Shown: piece by piece, positions 8,472 through 20,363 of the stretch
How the letters are laid out: each line of letters begins with the position of its first letter
Position numbering within the stretch: position 1 is the stretch's first letter
NCBI GenBank assembly: GCA_014237405.1
Contig: JABZFO010000079.1
Span: 1 to 32,637 of the forward strand
From: Desulfosarcina sp.
GTDB lineage: Bacteria > Desulfobacterota > Desulfobacteria > Desulfobacterales > Desulfosarcinaceae
Direction of reading: 5' to 3'
Length of the DNA stretch: 32,637 nucleotides
The notes under the pieces: model-generated
Seen by the model: only the letters and a program-made list of their open reading frames with translations
Database searches by the model: none
What the model was told of the DNA's origin: nothing
Translations under genes and position numbers: made by a program

Positions 8472-8733
8472 GGCCCTGCCTGTCGGCGTCAGCCAACTGG
8501 CCGTCGAAGAACACCTGAAGCTGACGGCCCTTCATTTCGGCGGCGATCCGGATGTTCTTGCGGACTTCCCGTTCCAGGCGGTTGTAGGTCGTTTTATAAC
8601 TGATGAATCCAACGAGGGCCAAGGGTACCATGGCAAGCCCAAAAAAGCAGAGCAGCAGGGTCCGACCCAAGCCCCGGCGAAGCACCAGGTCCAGGTTGAA
8701 GGGAAACTGCCTTTCAAGGGAATTGTTTTCCAT
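8248..8733 (-). pseudogene. N-terminal part of the hybrid histidine kinase, separated by a frameshift
   Basis: The ATG at 8733 opens a 161-codon frame. Its first ~118 residues are a plausible kinase N-terminus: a short cytoplasmic segment, a transmembrane helix (LLLCFFGLAMVPLALVGFI), then a helical extracytoplasmic start (SYKTTYNRLEREV, FFDGQLADADRQ, FFSTLVSTVNQML). After MEPGVGSQA the reading becomes arginine/cysteine-rich nonsense, while the other frame resumes a sensible sensor domain (DSESPLPVPFTYAG). The shift lies at about 8365-8390, in a run rich in GG/CC doublets. Together the two frames make a standard two-helix membrane sensor kinase. Either the gene is inactivated or the base count is wrong here; only coordinates above ~8380 are truly coding in this frame. 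Confidence 0.7.
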
Positions 8734-8955
8734 GAAAGGGGCCTTTCTTTAAAACCGCTTAAGCGTGAACGCTCTCCGCTGCCTGCAACGGGAATTCTTG
8801 CATTGCATCAACTTTTAAGTGGAACGGGAACACTTATCCGGCCTGCTGATGTCGGCACCAGCGGTCGGTGGGGTTACTTACCCTTTAATATCGACCGGTT
8901 GACGGTGAAGTTGAGTGCATTTGTGATCGATCTTGCAGCGTCATCTCAGTTCAAT

Positions 8956-11895
8956 TTATTCTTTCCGCGACGCTAACGTTGATGAATCCGTCAACGTTTG
9001 CTGCCAGAAGCGCTGCACCAGTTCCCTCAGGTGTTCAAACCGATGGCAAACGACCAAGGTGGACCGCTCCTGCAGATTGAGTCGGTGAACCACGGCCCTG
9101 AAGATCAGATAGGCCTGCCGGAGCCGGTAGGCGGTTACTCCGTCCACGATACCGGTTTTGGCCAGTGCCTGCAGCAGTCGCACATTGTCCGTCCAACGGG
9201 TAATTTCCGGATGGTTGGCTGCGTGCTGCAATACCAGGTATTGGACCAGAAACTCGATATCCACCATCGCACCGACACCCTCTTTGATATCGAACTGGTC
9301 CGGTTGGGCCGAAAGCCGGCTTTCGCGCATCCGCTCCCGCATTTCCCGTACGGAAGCCTTCAGCGTTTTCGGTTCCCGGGGCAGGCAGAGCACCTGGCGC
9401 CGAACCGTGGAAAAGGCATCCCGCAGCACCGCATCCCCGGTAATGGGTCGTGCCCGGATCAGGGCCTGATGCTCCCAGGTCCAGGCCTCGCCCATCTGGT
9501 AGGCCTTGAACCCGTTTACATGACTGACCAACAGCCCCGAGGTCCCATTGGGCCGCAGCCGCATGTCGGCCTCGTAGAGAGTGCCGGCGGCCGTTTGGGC
9601 TGAAAGCATATGAACCACCCGTTGACCCAGTCGGGCAAAAAAGTGGGTGTTGTCGATGGGCCGCTTGCCCCCGACGGTCTCGCCGGATTCGGCCGCGTGG
9701 AGAAAGACAAGATCCAGGTCCGACCCGTATCCCAGCTCGAGCCCCCCCAGTTTGCCGTAGCCGATGACGGCAAATCCCCGCTGGCAGGTTTGCCCGTTAA
9801 GAGTGCATGACGGGCGGCCGTGCTTTTTCACCAGATAGTTCCAGGAGATCTCCACCACCTTATCCAGAATCGTTTCGGCAATCCAGGAGAGATGGTCGCT
9901 CACCTTCATCAAAGGCATCACGTTGGTGATGTCCGATGCCGCCACCCGCAGGGTGTTGATCTGGCGGAAGATGCACAATGCCTCCATCTGGTACTCTGGA
10001 TCGTCATCGGGCACCGTGGCCAGCTGACGTACAAGGCCGGCGCGCAAGGCATCGGGGCCGGGGGGGACATACAGGGTGCGCGGATCCAGCAACTCGTCCA
10101 GCAGCACCGGGTGCCGGCTCAAGAAGGCGGCGATCCAGGGGCTGGCAGCCACCAGCCGGATCAGATGGGTCAGGGCGGTGGGGTATTCGAGGAGCAGGGA
10201 AAGGTAGCTGATCCGCTGCTGAATGCTTTTGAGCAGCTGCAGCACCCGGCTCAACACCATCTCGGGATCGTCGCATTGACCGGCCGCTTCCAATACGCGC
10301 GGGATCAGCCGGTCCAGACGGCGTTTTCCCGCGCTGCTCAGGGATCGGGTGACCGGTTCGGATTTAAAGGTTTCCAGAAGGGCGGCGGCGGCATCGCCAT
10401 CTTGAAACCCCGCCGTCTCCAGGATCTGCCGGCGCTCACCGGTCGTCACCGAAAAGGACCAGGCGTCGGCCAGGCCCGGTGCCGTTCGGCTGCCATCCCC
10501 GTCGGACGTGGCTTCGGTTTCGGGTTCCAACAGACCGTTAAAATGAGACCGAACCCGGTTTCGATGGCCATCGAGGACCTGCCGGTAGTCATCCCAGGTG
10601 TCGAATCCCATGGATCGGGCCAGCTGCAGACGGGCGAGGGGATCCGATGGCAGCGCATGGGTCTGCTGGTCGTTCACCTCCTGAAGCCGGTGCTCGGTTC
10701 TCCGGAAAAAGCGATAAGCGGCGGTGAGTTCACGGCAAACCGGTTGCGGCACAAACCCCTCTTTGCCCAGTGTGTCCAGCACGGTCTGGATGGCCGATTG
10801 CTGGAGCGCCGGCAGGACACCGCCCCGGATCAGCTGGAACATCTGGCCGAAAAACTCGATTTCCCGAATGCCTCCGCCCCCCAGCTTGATGTTGTCGTGG
10901 AGTTTCTTCCGGCGGACCTCGGCGGTAATCTTCCGCTTCATTTCCCGCAGCGACTCAAACACACCGAAATCCAGGTACCGGCGATAGACGAATGGCCGAA
11001 GCCGCTGGAGCAGCCTCCGGCCGGCATCCCGGTCACCGGCCACCACATCGGCCTTGATCAGGGCATAGCGCTCCCACTCTCGGCCCTGAAACTGGTAATA
11101 GTCCTCCATATGGTCGAAGTTCATGACCAGGGGACCGCCGTCGCCGTAGGGTCGAAGCCGTGTATCCACCCGAAAGACAAATCCGCCGGCTGTGTTTTCG
11201 CCGATGGTCTGGATCAGGTGTCGGCACAGCCGCGTAAAAAAGACCTCGTTGGAAAGGGGCCGTTTGCCGCCCTGGGTTTCACCGCTGGTGGGGAAAGTGA
11301 AAATCAGGTCCACGTCTGAGGAGAAATTGAGTTCACCGGCACCCAGCTTTCCCATGCCGATTACCACCAGACGCTGGCGGTTGCCGGCGTCGTCCTCGGG
11401 GATGCCGTCGGTTGCACGCATGCGGTTAAATATTAAGTCCAGGGCCCCATCGATTGCTGCTGCGGCAAGGGCGGAAAGATCCGCCATGGTGTCGTCCAGA
11501 TCGCAGATGCCGGCCAGATCCCGCACGGCGATGCGCACCATCTCCCGCCGCCGGAACGTACGCAGGGCGGCTTTCAGCGGTACCAGTAGAATGCCCGGGG
11601 TGGTTTCCGGATTTGCCTCTGCCACCGACTGGAGCAGCGGAGCCAGGCGATGGGCCATGTGACCGTTATTGTACGCATTGAGCAGATCATTGCTGTGGAT
11701 CAGATCCAGGGCCATGCACGGGTGGCGAATACAGCTGGCGGAAACGAACTCGCTGAAGCCAAAGGCTTTTGCCAGTGCCTTTGCACCGGCAGAGGTGTGG
11801 GAAAATGTCATGCCGGTGGCCCGGGCCTCGCGACAGAAAGTGGTCCATCGTTCCTGTTGATGCTGGTCCAGGATCTTGGCAGGGGAGCCTGTCAT
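8956..11895 (-). CDS. glnE: bifunctional glutamine synthetase adenylyltransferase/adenylyl-removing enzyme
   Basis: This protein of ~979 residues adenylylates and deadenylylates glutamine synthetase in response to PII and glutamine, setting nitrogen assimilation. It has the duplicated nucleotidyltransferase layout: the N-terminal adenylyl-removing half has GMGKLGAGELNFSSDVDLIF at ~180-200, and the C-terminal adenylyltransferase half has GYGKLGGLELGYGSDLDLVF at ~712-732, both with the Sx DxDL metal-binding pattern. Helical linkers (GlnD/PII-uridylyltransferase-like) follow each half. I place the start at the ATG at 11895. The open frame extends to a GTG at 12042, but those extra 49 codons run through one arm of a large palindromic repeat and resemble no GlnE. 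The length fits the family (about 950-1000). It is transcribed alone, head to head with the carA leader. Confidence 0.92.
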   Translation of the reverse strand: MTGSPAKILDQHQQERWTTFCREARATGMTFSHTSAGAKALAKAFGFSEFVSASCIRHPCMALDLIHSNDLLNAYNNGHMAHRLAPLLQSVAEANPETTPGILLVPLKAALRTFRRREMVRIAVRDLAGICDLDDTMADLSALAAAAIDGALDLIFNRMRATDGIPEDDAGNRQRLVVIGMGKLGAGELNFSSDVDLIFTFPTSGETQGGKRPLSNEVFFTRLCRHLIQTIGENTAGGFVFRVDTRLRPYGDGGPLVMNFDHMEDYYQFQGREWERYALIKADVVAGDRDAGRRLLQRLRPFVYRRYLDFGVFESLREMKRKITAEVRRKKLHDNIKLGGGGIREIEFFGQMFQLIRGGVLPALQQSAIQTVLDTLGKEGFVPQPVCRELTAAYRFFRRTEHRLQEVNDQQTHALPSDPLARLQLARSMGFDTWDDYRQVLDGHRNRVRSHFNGLLEPETEATSDGDGSRTAPGLADAWSFSVTTGERRQILETAGFQDGDAAAALLETFKSEPVTRSLSSAGKRRLDRLIPRVLEAAGQCDDPEMVLSRVLQLLKSIQQRISYLSLLLEYPTALTHLIRLVAASPWIAAFLSRHPVLLDELLDPRTLYVPPGPDALRAGLVRQLATVPDDDPEYQMEALCIFRQINTLRVAASDITNVMPLMKVSDHLSWIAETILDKVVEISWNYLVKKHGRPSCTLNGQTCQRGFAVIGYGKLGGLELGYGSDLDLVFLHAAESGETVGGKRPIDNTHFFARLGQRVVHMLSAQTAAGTLYEADMRLRPNGTSGLLVSHVNGFKAYQMGEAWTWEHQALIRARPITGDAVLRDAFSTVRRQVLCLPREPKTLKASVREMRERMRESRLSAQPDQFDIKEGVGAMVDIEFLVQYLVLQHAANHPEITRWTDNVRLLQALAKTGIVDGVTAYRLRQAYLIFRAVVHRLNLQERSTLVVCHRFEHLRELVQRFWQQTLTDSSTLASRKE

Positions 11896-11962
11896 GGTAA
11901 TGGAAATTCCCTTTTGTGGTATAAGGGCCTCGGAAATAATTAGATCCACACTCTTGCTTGCC

Positions 11963-12044
11963 TTTTGGTCCGTCTTCGGCGTTGCGCCAAAAGTCACATA
12001 TAGACAATATGCTCCCTTTGGCGCGCCTTGAAGGCGAACCAAAA
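11963..12044. repeat. large imperfect palindromic element in the glnE leader
   Basis: The left arm 11963-11993 (starts TTTTGGTCCGTCTTCGGCG) and right arm 12016-12044 (ends AAGGCGAACCAAAA) are inverted copies of ~30 bp with a few substitutions and small gaps, around a 22-bp centre. In RNA it would fold into a long stem-loop 70-150 nt before the glnE start codon. The paired changes between arms look like a REP/MITE-type dispersed element or a structured leader rather than a coding extension. Confidence 0.6.
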
Positions 12045-12240
12045 TCTAAGCGCAACCTTTGTGGATTTATTTTTTACCGCGACCCTAAAGACCGTGTTGC
12101 CGGATACCGTTGCCGGCCCGAAAATACCGCTGAATGGGTTCCGGCAAGCATGGTTGAACAGTATCAGATTTCGAAAAAGTTGCCAAGATCAGAATTTTTT
12201 CGATAGGTTACGGATACCTTTGGGTGGCAGCATCGAATGC

Positions 12241-12278
12241 TACAATATTGTAATTTGAGGCATAAATATATTGCAATT
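12241..12278. promoter_or_regulatory. AT-rich palindromes upstream of carA
   Basis: TACAATATTGTA (12241-12252) is a perfect 12-bp palindrome. ATTGTAATT (12247-12255) and ATTGCAATT (12270-12278) are near-identical direct repeats 23 bp apart. This lies in the 590-bp gene-free stretch (12045-12637) between glnE and carA, whose AT content is much higher than its surroundings. It may be an operator or promoter region; nothing identifies the binding protein. Confidence 0.25.
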
Positions 12279-12455
12279 ATGTAAAAGCTTGCCTTATAGA
12301 AAATGGTATCGCGGAAGCGCCAAATCAGGATGCAATTGGATTTTAAGCGAGTTTTATACTATGGTATGCAACTTGCTTTTATTAAATCGTTTAATCGAAA
12401 AAACAAGTGTTTCGTTCGAGTCCGGCATTGATCTTTCAATATCAAATGACAGTCG

Positions 12456-12484
12456 GGGCGGGTCCCCGTGCCTGCCCTTTTTCT
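12456..12484 (+). terminator. terminator-like hairpin in the carA leader (possible attenuator)
   Basis: GGGCGGG (12456-12462) pairs with CCTGCCC (12471-12477), one G-U pair included, with an 8-nt loop. TTTTTCTT follows directly. It sits about 150 bp before the carA start, with no gene before it on this strand. It could therefore terminate a leader transcript, as pyrimidine-gene attenuators do, or be a boundary terminator. A small TTGAT/ATCAA hairpin lies just upstream. Control by attenuation is inference. Confidence 0.45.
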
Positions 12485-12637
12485 TAAAAAACGACATTAT
12501 CCACCATTTACCATTGATCACCTGTATCTCCAACGCCTCACGCTGAAGGGGGTTGATTTGCCGGGCAGATGTGGTAATTGACCACAGAACTTTTAATGAG
12601 AGCGGCAAACCAGACCCGCGCAACAAGACGGTTATCA

Positions 12638-13774
12638 ATGGAAGCACGATTGACACTCGAGGACGGCCGCACCTTTCCCTGCCGGTCTTTTACCGGTCCG
12701 GGGGAAGCTGGCGGCGAGGTGGTGTTCAACACCAGCATGACCGGCTACCAGGAGGTGCTCACCGACCCGTCCTACCGTGGCCAGATGGTCGCCATGACCT
12801 ATCCGCTGGTGGGCAACTACGGCGTCAATCCTGAAGATGTGGAGTCCGCTCGGATCCAGGTGGCCGCTTTTCTGGTCAAGGAGTACCAGCCGTTTCCCAG
12901 CAACTTCAGATCCACGCAATCCCTTGGCGACTACCTTACCGGTCAGGGTGTGCTGGGTGTCGAAGGACTGGACACCCGGGCACTGACCCGCCACATCCGC
13001 AACGGCGGCGCCATGCGCGCCATCATCTCCACTATTAACCTGGAACCCGAATCATTGACGCGGCGCGCCAATGCCATTGCCAGCATGGTGGGCATGGACC
13101 TGGCCCGGGAAGTCACCACCGCCAAGCCTTACAGGTGGAACGGCGGCAAGCCCGAATCGCTGGCCGATGACTTGAAACTGGATGCCGGCGTATGGCAGCA
13201 CCGGGGGGATCGTCCGTCGGTGGTTGCCATCGATTTCGGCCTCAAGTACAACATTGCCCGATGCTTGGAACGGGTGGGGTTCGAGGTGGTAGTTGTACCG
13301 GCCGCAACCGATGCGTCGGCCATCATGGCCATGGCGCCCGACGGCCTCTTTCTCTCCAACGGCCCCGGCGATCCGGAACCGGTGACTTACGGCATCCAGA
13401 CCGTTAAAGAACTGCTGGGCCGGTTGCCCATCTTCGGCATTTGTTTAGGGAACCAGATTCTGGGGTTGGCCTTGGGGGGGCGTACCTATAAGCTGAAATT
13501 CGGCCACCGTGGTGCCAACCAGCCGGTCAAGAACCTGACCACCGGGAAGGTGGAGATTACTTCCCAGAACCACGGATTCGCCGTGGATATGGACAGCCTG
13601 GGCGCCGATGCCGTCGAGGTTACCCACATCAACCTGAACGACAACACCGTAGAAGGCATCCGGCACCGCCGGCTGCCGGCCTTTTCGGTTCAGTACCATC
13701 CGGAGGCCTCTCCGGGGCCGCACGATGCGGCCTACCTGTTTGATCAGTTCAGATCCATGATGAAAACCGCCTGA
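12638..13774 (+). CDS. carA: carbamoyl-phosphate synthase small (glutaminase) subunit
   Basis: A 378-residue subunit that releases ammonia from glutamine and channels it to CarB for carbamoyl phosphate synthesis (pyrimidines and arginine). The N-terminal half is the CPSase small-chain domain ([31 protein letters not shown]). The C-terminal half is a class I glutamine amidotransferase with [10 protein letters not shown], the nucleophile Cys (~269) in IFGICLGNQ, and the His/Glu pair in [12 protein letters not shown] (~353-355). I chose ATG 12638 because [13 protein letters not shown] matches the usual family start; in-frame TTG 12578 and ATG 12596 would add about 20 and 14 residues. No strong ribosome binding site precedes any of them. 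It is followed after 72 bp by carB. Confidence 0.93.
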   Translation: MEARLTLEDGRTFPCRSFTGPGEAGGEVVFNTSMTGYQEVLTDPSYRGQMVAMTYPLVGNYGVNPEDVESARIQVAAFLVKEYQPFPSNFRSTQSLGDYLTGQGVLGVEGLDTRALTRHIRNGGAMRAIISTINLEPESLTRRANAIASMVGMDLAREVTTAKPYRWNGGKPESLADDLKLDAGVWQHRGDRPSVVAIDFGLKYNIARCLERVGFEVVVVPAATDASAIMAMAPDGLFLSNGPGDPEPVTYGIQTVKELLGRLPIFGICLGNQILGLALGGRTYKLKFGHRGANQPVKNLTTGKVEITSQNHGFAVDMDSLGADAVEVTHINLNDNTVEGIRHRRLPAFSVQYHPEASPGPHDAAYLFDQFRSMMKTA

Positions 13775-13846
13775 TCCGGATCAACCCCCGGATTAACCAA
13801 TAGACCGCGCCCACGGGATGCGGAACACAATTGCCATATTTTTCAT

Positions 13847-17035
<3,189 letters not shown>

Positions 17036-17086
17036 CGGGGGCTTCCGGCCCTTTGTTCAACCACCATCCCCGCAAGGCAAACGACC

Positions 17087-18526
17087 ATGAAACTATTCGA
17101 AACAATTACCCAGGAAGCTATCATTGACGACAGACCCCGCGAAGCCTGCGGCCTTTTCGGCGCCTTCGGCCATCCGGATGCCGCAAAAATGTGTTATTTC
17201 GGGATCTACGCCCTCCAGCACCGGGGTCAGGAGAGTGCCGGGATCGCCATTGCCGATAACGGTGTCATCGATGAGTACAAGGGGATGGGGCTCGTTCCCG
17301 ATGTATTCGACATGGACATCCTGGACGGCCTTAACGGCCCCAGCGCCATCGGACACGTACGCTACTCCACCACGGGCAGCTCGGTGGTGGCCAACGCCCA
17401 GCCATTTATGGTGCGCCACCGGAACCGGGCCTATGCAGTGGCCCACAACGGCAACCTGGTCAATGCCCACCATGTAAAAGCGGAGCTGGAGGAGGCTGGG
17501 TCCATCTTCCAGACCACCATGGACAGCGAAGTGTTTCTGCACCTTTTCGTCCGCAACCTTCACCTGGGCTTCGAGGAGGCCCTGAAAGCATCGGTGGCCC
17601 GGCTGAAAGGGGCCTTTTCCATGGTGGTGCTTACCAGCCGAGGAGAATTGATCGGCATCAAGGACCCCCACGGCTTCCGTCCCTTGTGCCTGGGCAAACT
17701 CAATGGCGCGTGGATGCTGGCATCGGAAACCTGCGCCCTGGACCTGGTGCAGGCGGAATTTGTCCGGGAGCTGGATCCTGGTGAGATTGTCATCATCAAC
17801 AGCGAGGGGGTCAAAAGCATCCGCACCAAAACCCCCAACCGCCGGGCTTTCTGCATTTTCGAGTTCATCTACTTCGCCCGACCGGACAGCACTTTTTTCG
17901 GTCACAACGTCTACCTCACCCGCAAAGCCCACGGCCGACGACTGGCAGAGGAATCACCCGTGGATGCGGACCTGGTCATGCCTTTTCCAGACTCCGGCAC
18001 CTATTCGGCGCTGGGCTATTCGGAAGCGTCCGGCATCCCCTTCGAGACGGGCATGATCCGCAATCACTACGTGGGTCGGACCTTTATCCAACCCACCCAG
18101 AGCATGCGGGACTTTGGGGTCCGGGTAAAACTCAACCCGATCAAGGAACTGCTCAAGGGCAAGGACATCATCATCATCGAAGATTCGATTATACGGGGCA
18201 CCACAGTCAAGACACGGGTCAAGGCGCTAAGGGAGCTGGGGGTCAAACGGGTCCACCTGAGGGTAAGCGGGCCGGCCCACCGGTTCCCCTGCCATTACGG
18301 CATCGATTTTTCCACCAAGGGAGAATTGATCGCAGCCAGAATGAACGTGGAGGAACTCCGAAAGCACCTGAGCCTGGATTCCTTGAGCTACCTGAGCCTG
18401 GAGGGGTTGCTCTCATCAACCGGGATTGAGAACCCGGCCGAAAACTTCTGCAAAGCCTGCTTCGACGGCTGCTACCCGGTGGCGTTCGATGAAAATCTAT
18501 CCAAGCACTGTATGGAAATTAGATGA
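17087..18526 (+). CDS. purF: amidophosphoribosyltransferase, Fe-S type
   Basis: This 479-residue enzyme catalyses the first committed step of purine synthesis, from PRPP and glutamine to phosphoribosylamine. A ~20-residue propeptide precedes the catalytic Cys21 (EACGLFG), which should become the N-terminal nucleophile after processing. Ntn-glutaminase residues are seen in HRGQESAG, HVRYSTTG and AHNGNLVN. The PRPP loop is IIIIEDSIIRGTT (361-373). Cys256, Cys402, Cys455 and Cys458 match the spacing of the [4Fe-4S] ligands in Bacillus-type PurF, so this is the oxygen-sensitive, cluster-bearing form with propeptide. It follows carB by 51 bp, suggesting joint transcription of pyrimidine and purine entry enzymes. 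Confidence 0.95.
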   Translation: MKLFETITQEAIIDDRPREACGLFGAFGHPDAAKMCYFGIYALQHRGQESAGIAIADNGVIDEYKGMGLVPDVFDMDILDGLNGPSAIGHVRYSTTGSSVVANAQPFMVRHRNRAYAVAHNGNLVNAHHVKAELEEAGSIFQTTMDSEVFLHLFVRNLHLGFEEALKASVARLKGAFSMVVLTSRGELIGIKDPHGFRPLCLGKLNGAWMLASETCALDLVQAEFVRELDPGEIVIINSEGVKSIRTKTPNRRAFCIFEFIYFARPDSTFFGHNVYLTRKAHGRRLAEESPVDADLVMPFPDSGTYSALGYSEASGIPFETGMIRNHYVGRTFIQPTQSMRDFGVRVKLNPIKELLKGKDIIIIEDSIIRGTTVKTRVKALRELGVKRVHLRVSGPAHRFPCHYGIDFSTKGELIAARMNVEELRKHLSLDSLSYLSLEGLLSSTGIENPAENFCKACFDGCYPVAFDENLSKHCMEIR

Positions 18527-18641
18527 AGCATTTACGCTTCTGCAGAAAGATAATATCCGCTATTTGAGAGTTGGATTTTGGCAGTTGTCCCGTAAATGAT
18601 TACCATGAAGCTTGCCTTTCCTGTATCGGCACATTAGAATA

Positions 18642-18662
18642 CTTTGAGTAGCTGCCTCAAAG
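18642..18662. promoter_or_regulatory. 7-bp inverted repeat just before the cNMP-binding gene
   Basis: CTTTGAG (18642-18648) and CTCAAAG (18656-18662) form a perfect inverted repeat with a 7-nt spacer, ending 22 bp before the start codon. It could be an operator or a small leader hairpin near the ribosome binding site. The evidence is symmetry only. Confidence 0.25.
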
Positions 18663-18684
18663 AATCATTGCCCCGGGGGATTTC

Positions 18685-19251
18685 ATGTTTGAGTCCAAAT
18701 ACCTGAAGGAAAACATCGAAAACATTCAGCGGCTCATGTCCATCTCGGCACTGAAGCATTTCGAGACCCGCAATCTGGGTAAGCTGCTTCGCCTCAGCAA
18801 AATCCGCCAGTACGAAGATGGGGAGGTGATTATCCAGGAAGGGGACATGGATCCATGGCTCTACTTTCTGCTGTCCGGAAAGATTCGGATCACCAAGGAA
18901 GGCGAGGAGATCGGTACCATCAGCAAAAAGGGCGAAATTTTTGGTGAGATGCGCATCATTGATGACCAGACCCGCAGCGCCACGGTGCTGTCCGTAGGGA
19001 AGACCATCTGCCTGGCAGTGGACACCTCGGCCGGCAACCGGCTCGCCACCTCCGACCAAAAGGACGAGCGCCTGGACTTTTTGCTCCTGCTCTACCGGAT
19101 TTTTGCCGAATACATGACCTATCGCCTCCGCCTCACCAACGAAGAACTGATCCGGGCCAAAAAAGAGGTGCGGCGCCTGGGCGGTGCAGACGGTTCGTAT
19201 GCGGACAAGGATGAAGAGGAATATCTGGATAAATTAATGAAATCGATGTGA
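18685..19251 (+). CDS. cyclic-nucleotide-binding domain protein without DNA-binding domain
   Basis: A 188-residue protein with a CRP-type cyclic-nucleotide-binding beta-roll at ~40-135: YEDGEVIIQEGDMDPWLYF, LLSGKIRITKEG, then the phosphate-binding-cassette region FGEMRIIDDQTRSATV (~90-105), where CRP has FGELALxxxxPRxATV. The conserved Arg-Ser-Ala-Thr is kept. Instead of a helix-turn-helix, the C-terminus is a long helix (LLYRIFAEYMTYRLRLTNEELIR) ending in an acidic tail. It is therefore a cNMP sensor acting through protein contacts, not a CRP/FNR regulator. A GGGGGA ribosome binding site precedes ATG 18685. Its stop codon overlaps the start of the radical SAM gene by one base, so the two are translationally coupled. 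Ligand identity is unknown. Confidence 0.8.
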   Translation: MFESKYLKENIENIQRLMSISALKHFETRNLGKLLRLSKIRQYEDGEVIIQEGDMDPWLYFLLSGKIRITKEGEEIGTISKKGEIFGEMRIIDDQTRSATVLSVGKTICLAVDTSAGNRLATSDQKDERLDFLLLLYRIFAEYMTYRLRLTNEELIRAKKEVRRLGGADGSYADKDEEEYLDKLMKSM

Positions 19252-20255
19252 TGCGGAAAACCGTCTCCTTCACCCGCCATTCGGCAAACATCTTTTTTCA
19301 TATTCTCACCCGGTGTAATCTTCGCTGCCGACACTGCTACATCAATCCCGATCAGCACGGCCGAAATACGCTTGATATTGACACCATCGACCGGTGGCTG
19401 GCCCTGTTTGCCCGTCGGCATCCATCACCCAACGTGATTTTTCTGGGCGGTGAACCGACCCTGCACCCGGATCTGACCATCGCCGTCAAACGGTCCAGGG
19501 ATCTGGGATACGCATCGGTCACCATCGACACTAACGGCTACCTCTTTCACGACATCCTGAACCGGGTGACACCGCACGAGGTGGACTACTTCAGCTTCAG
19601 CCTGGATGGCCCCAGCCCGAAAGTCAACGATCCCCTTCGCGGCAACGGCTGTTTCAAACAGTGCACCCAAGGCATTGCGGCAGCGAAATTGCGTGGCTTT
19701 GCCGTCAGCCTCATCTATACGGTGAGCCGCGCCAACATCGATCATCTGCACCGAATGCCCTCCTTGCTGGCAGAACTCGGTGTGGACCGGTTTTTTATCC
19801 AGGTGATCGGCGTCAGGGGGAAGTGGACCGAAGATGCCCGGCACCGGGATGTCCTTGCCCAGGTGGACCGGAACACCTGGCTGGAAGTGATCCCGCAGGT
19901 GGCCGAAGCAGCCGCCCGACGGGGAATCACCGTCACTTTTCCCAAGGTGTTTCTGGACCCAAAGGAGCCTTTCGAATGCGCGGGGCTGGTGGCGGACAAC
20001 TACTTCATTTTCCCCAACGGTCGGGTTTATCGGTGCCCCTTGTGCGAGGACTACCCCCTGCATAGCCTCGAAATCCGTAACGACCGGCTTGCGGAGACCG
20101 CCAAGGTGAACGAGGCGGACCTGTTTCCCCTGGTCATCCCCGAGGGATGCGTCATGAACCGCATTATCCAGCCCTGCAACCTCCCCCCTGCCGATGGCTG
20201 CAACCTCCCTTACAAAATTGCCTGCTGCATGCTCAAAGAAGAGATCACGCCCTAG
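19251..20255 (+). CDS. radical SAM protein with cysteine-rich C-terminus
   Basis: A 334-residue radical SAM enzyme. The cluster motif is CNLRCRHC (Cys22, Cys26, Cys29), followed by the SAM-binding GGEPTLHPD and DTNGYLF strands of the partial TIM barrel. The C-terminal part has further cysteines (FECAG, YRCPLCEDYP, EGCVM, QPCNL, DGCNL, ACCM) consistent with a SPASM-like domain carrying auxiliary Fe-S clusters, as in peptide- or protein-modifying members. The substrate is unknown; no small precursor peptide is evident next to it. The start is the ATG at 19251, sharing its A with the stop codon of the cNMP-binding gene (TGATG). A GTG one codon earlier is possible. The coupling suggests that the cNMP protein controls or accompanies this enzyme. 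Confidence 0.82.
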   Translation: MRKTVSFTRHSANIFFHILTRCNLRCRHCYINPDQHGRNTLDIDTIDRWLALFARRHPSPNVIFLGGEPTLHPDLTIAVKRSRDLGYASVTIDTNGYLFHDILNRVTPHEVDYFSFSLDGPSPKVNDPLRGNGCFKQCTQGIAAAKLRGFAVSLIYTVSRANIDHLHRMPSLLAELGVDRFFIQVIGVRGKWTEDARHRDVLAQVDRNTWLEVIPQVAEAAARRGITVTFPKVFLDPKEPFECAGLVADNYFIFPNGRVYRCPLCEDYPLHSLEIRNDRLAETAKVNEADLFPLVIPEGCVMNRIIQPCNLPPADGCNLPYKIACCMLKEEITP

Positions 20256-20363
20256 TTGCAAAAGCCGGAGGACTCCCGATCCGGCGTTGCTAAGGGGTCG
20301 CAGTAGAACTACCCACGGCTTATGCAACGGTAGGGATTCCGCCCTGGATTGGCGCAGTCCGGT

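Noticed and set aside
9820-11319. 499-codon plus-strand frame inside glnE
   Set aside because: It is antisense to a well-supported gene; the composition is that of a high-GC shadow frame.
11896-12042. N-terminal extension of GlnE from GTG 12042
   Set aside because: It runs through a palindromic repeat arm, has no ribosome binding site, and GlnE proteins start near the ATG at 11895.
20264-20285. Small hairpin GCCGGA/TCCGGC between the radical SAM and cysteine-rich genes
   Set aside because: A 6-bp stem with a 10-nt loop and no T-run on either strand; too weak to call a terminator.
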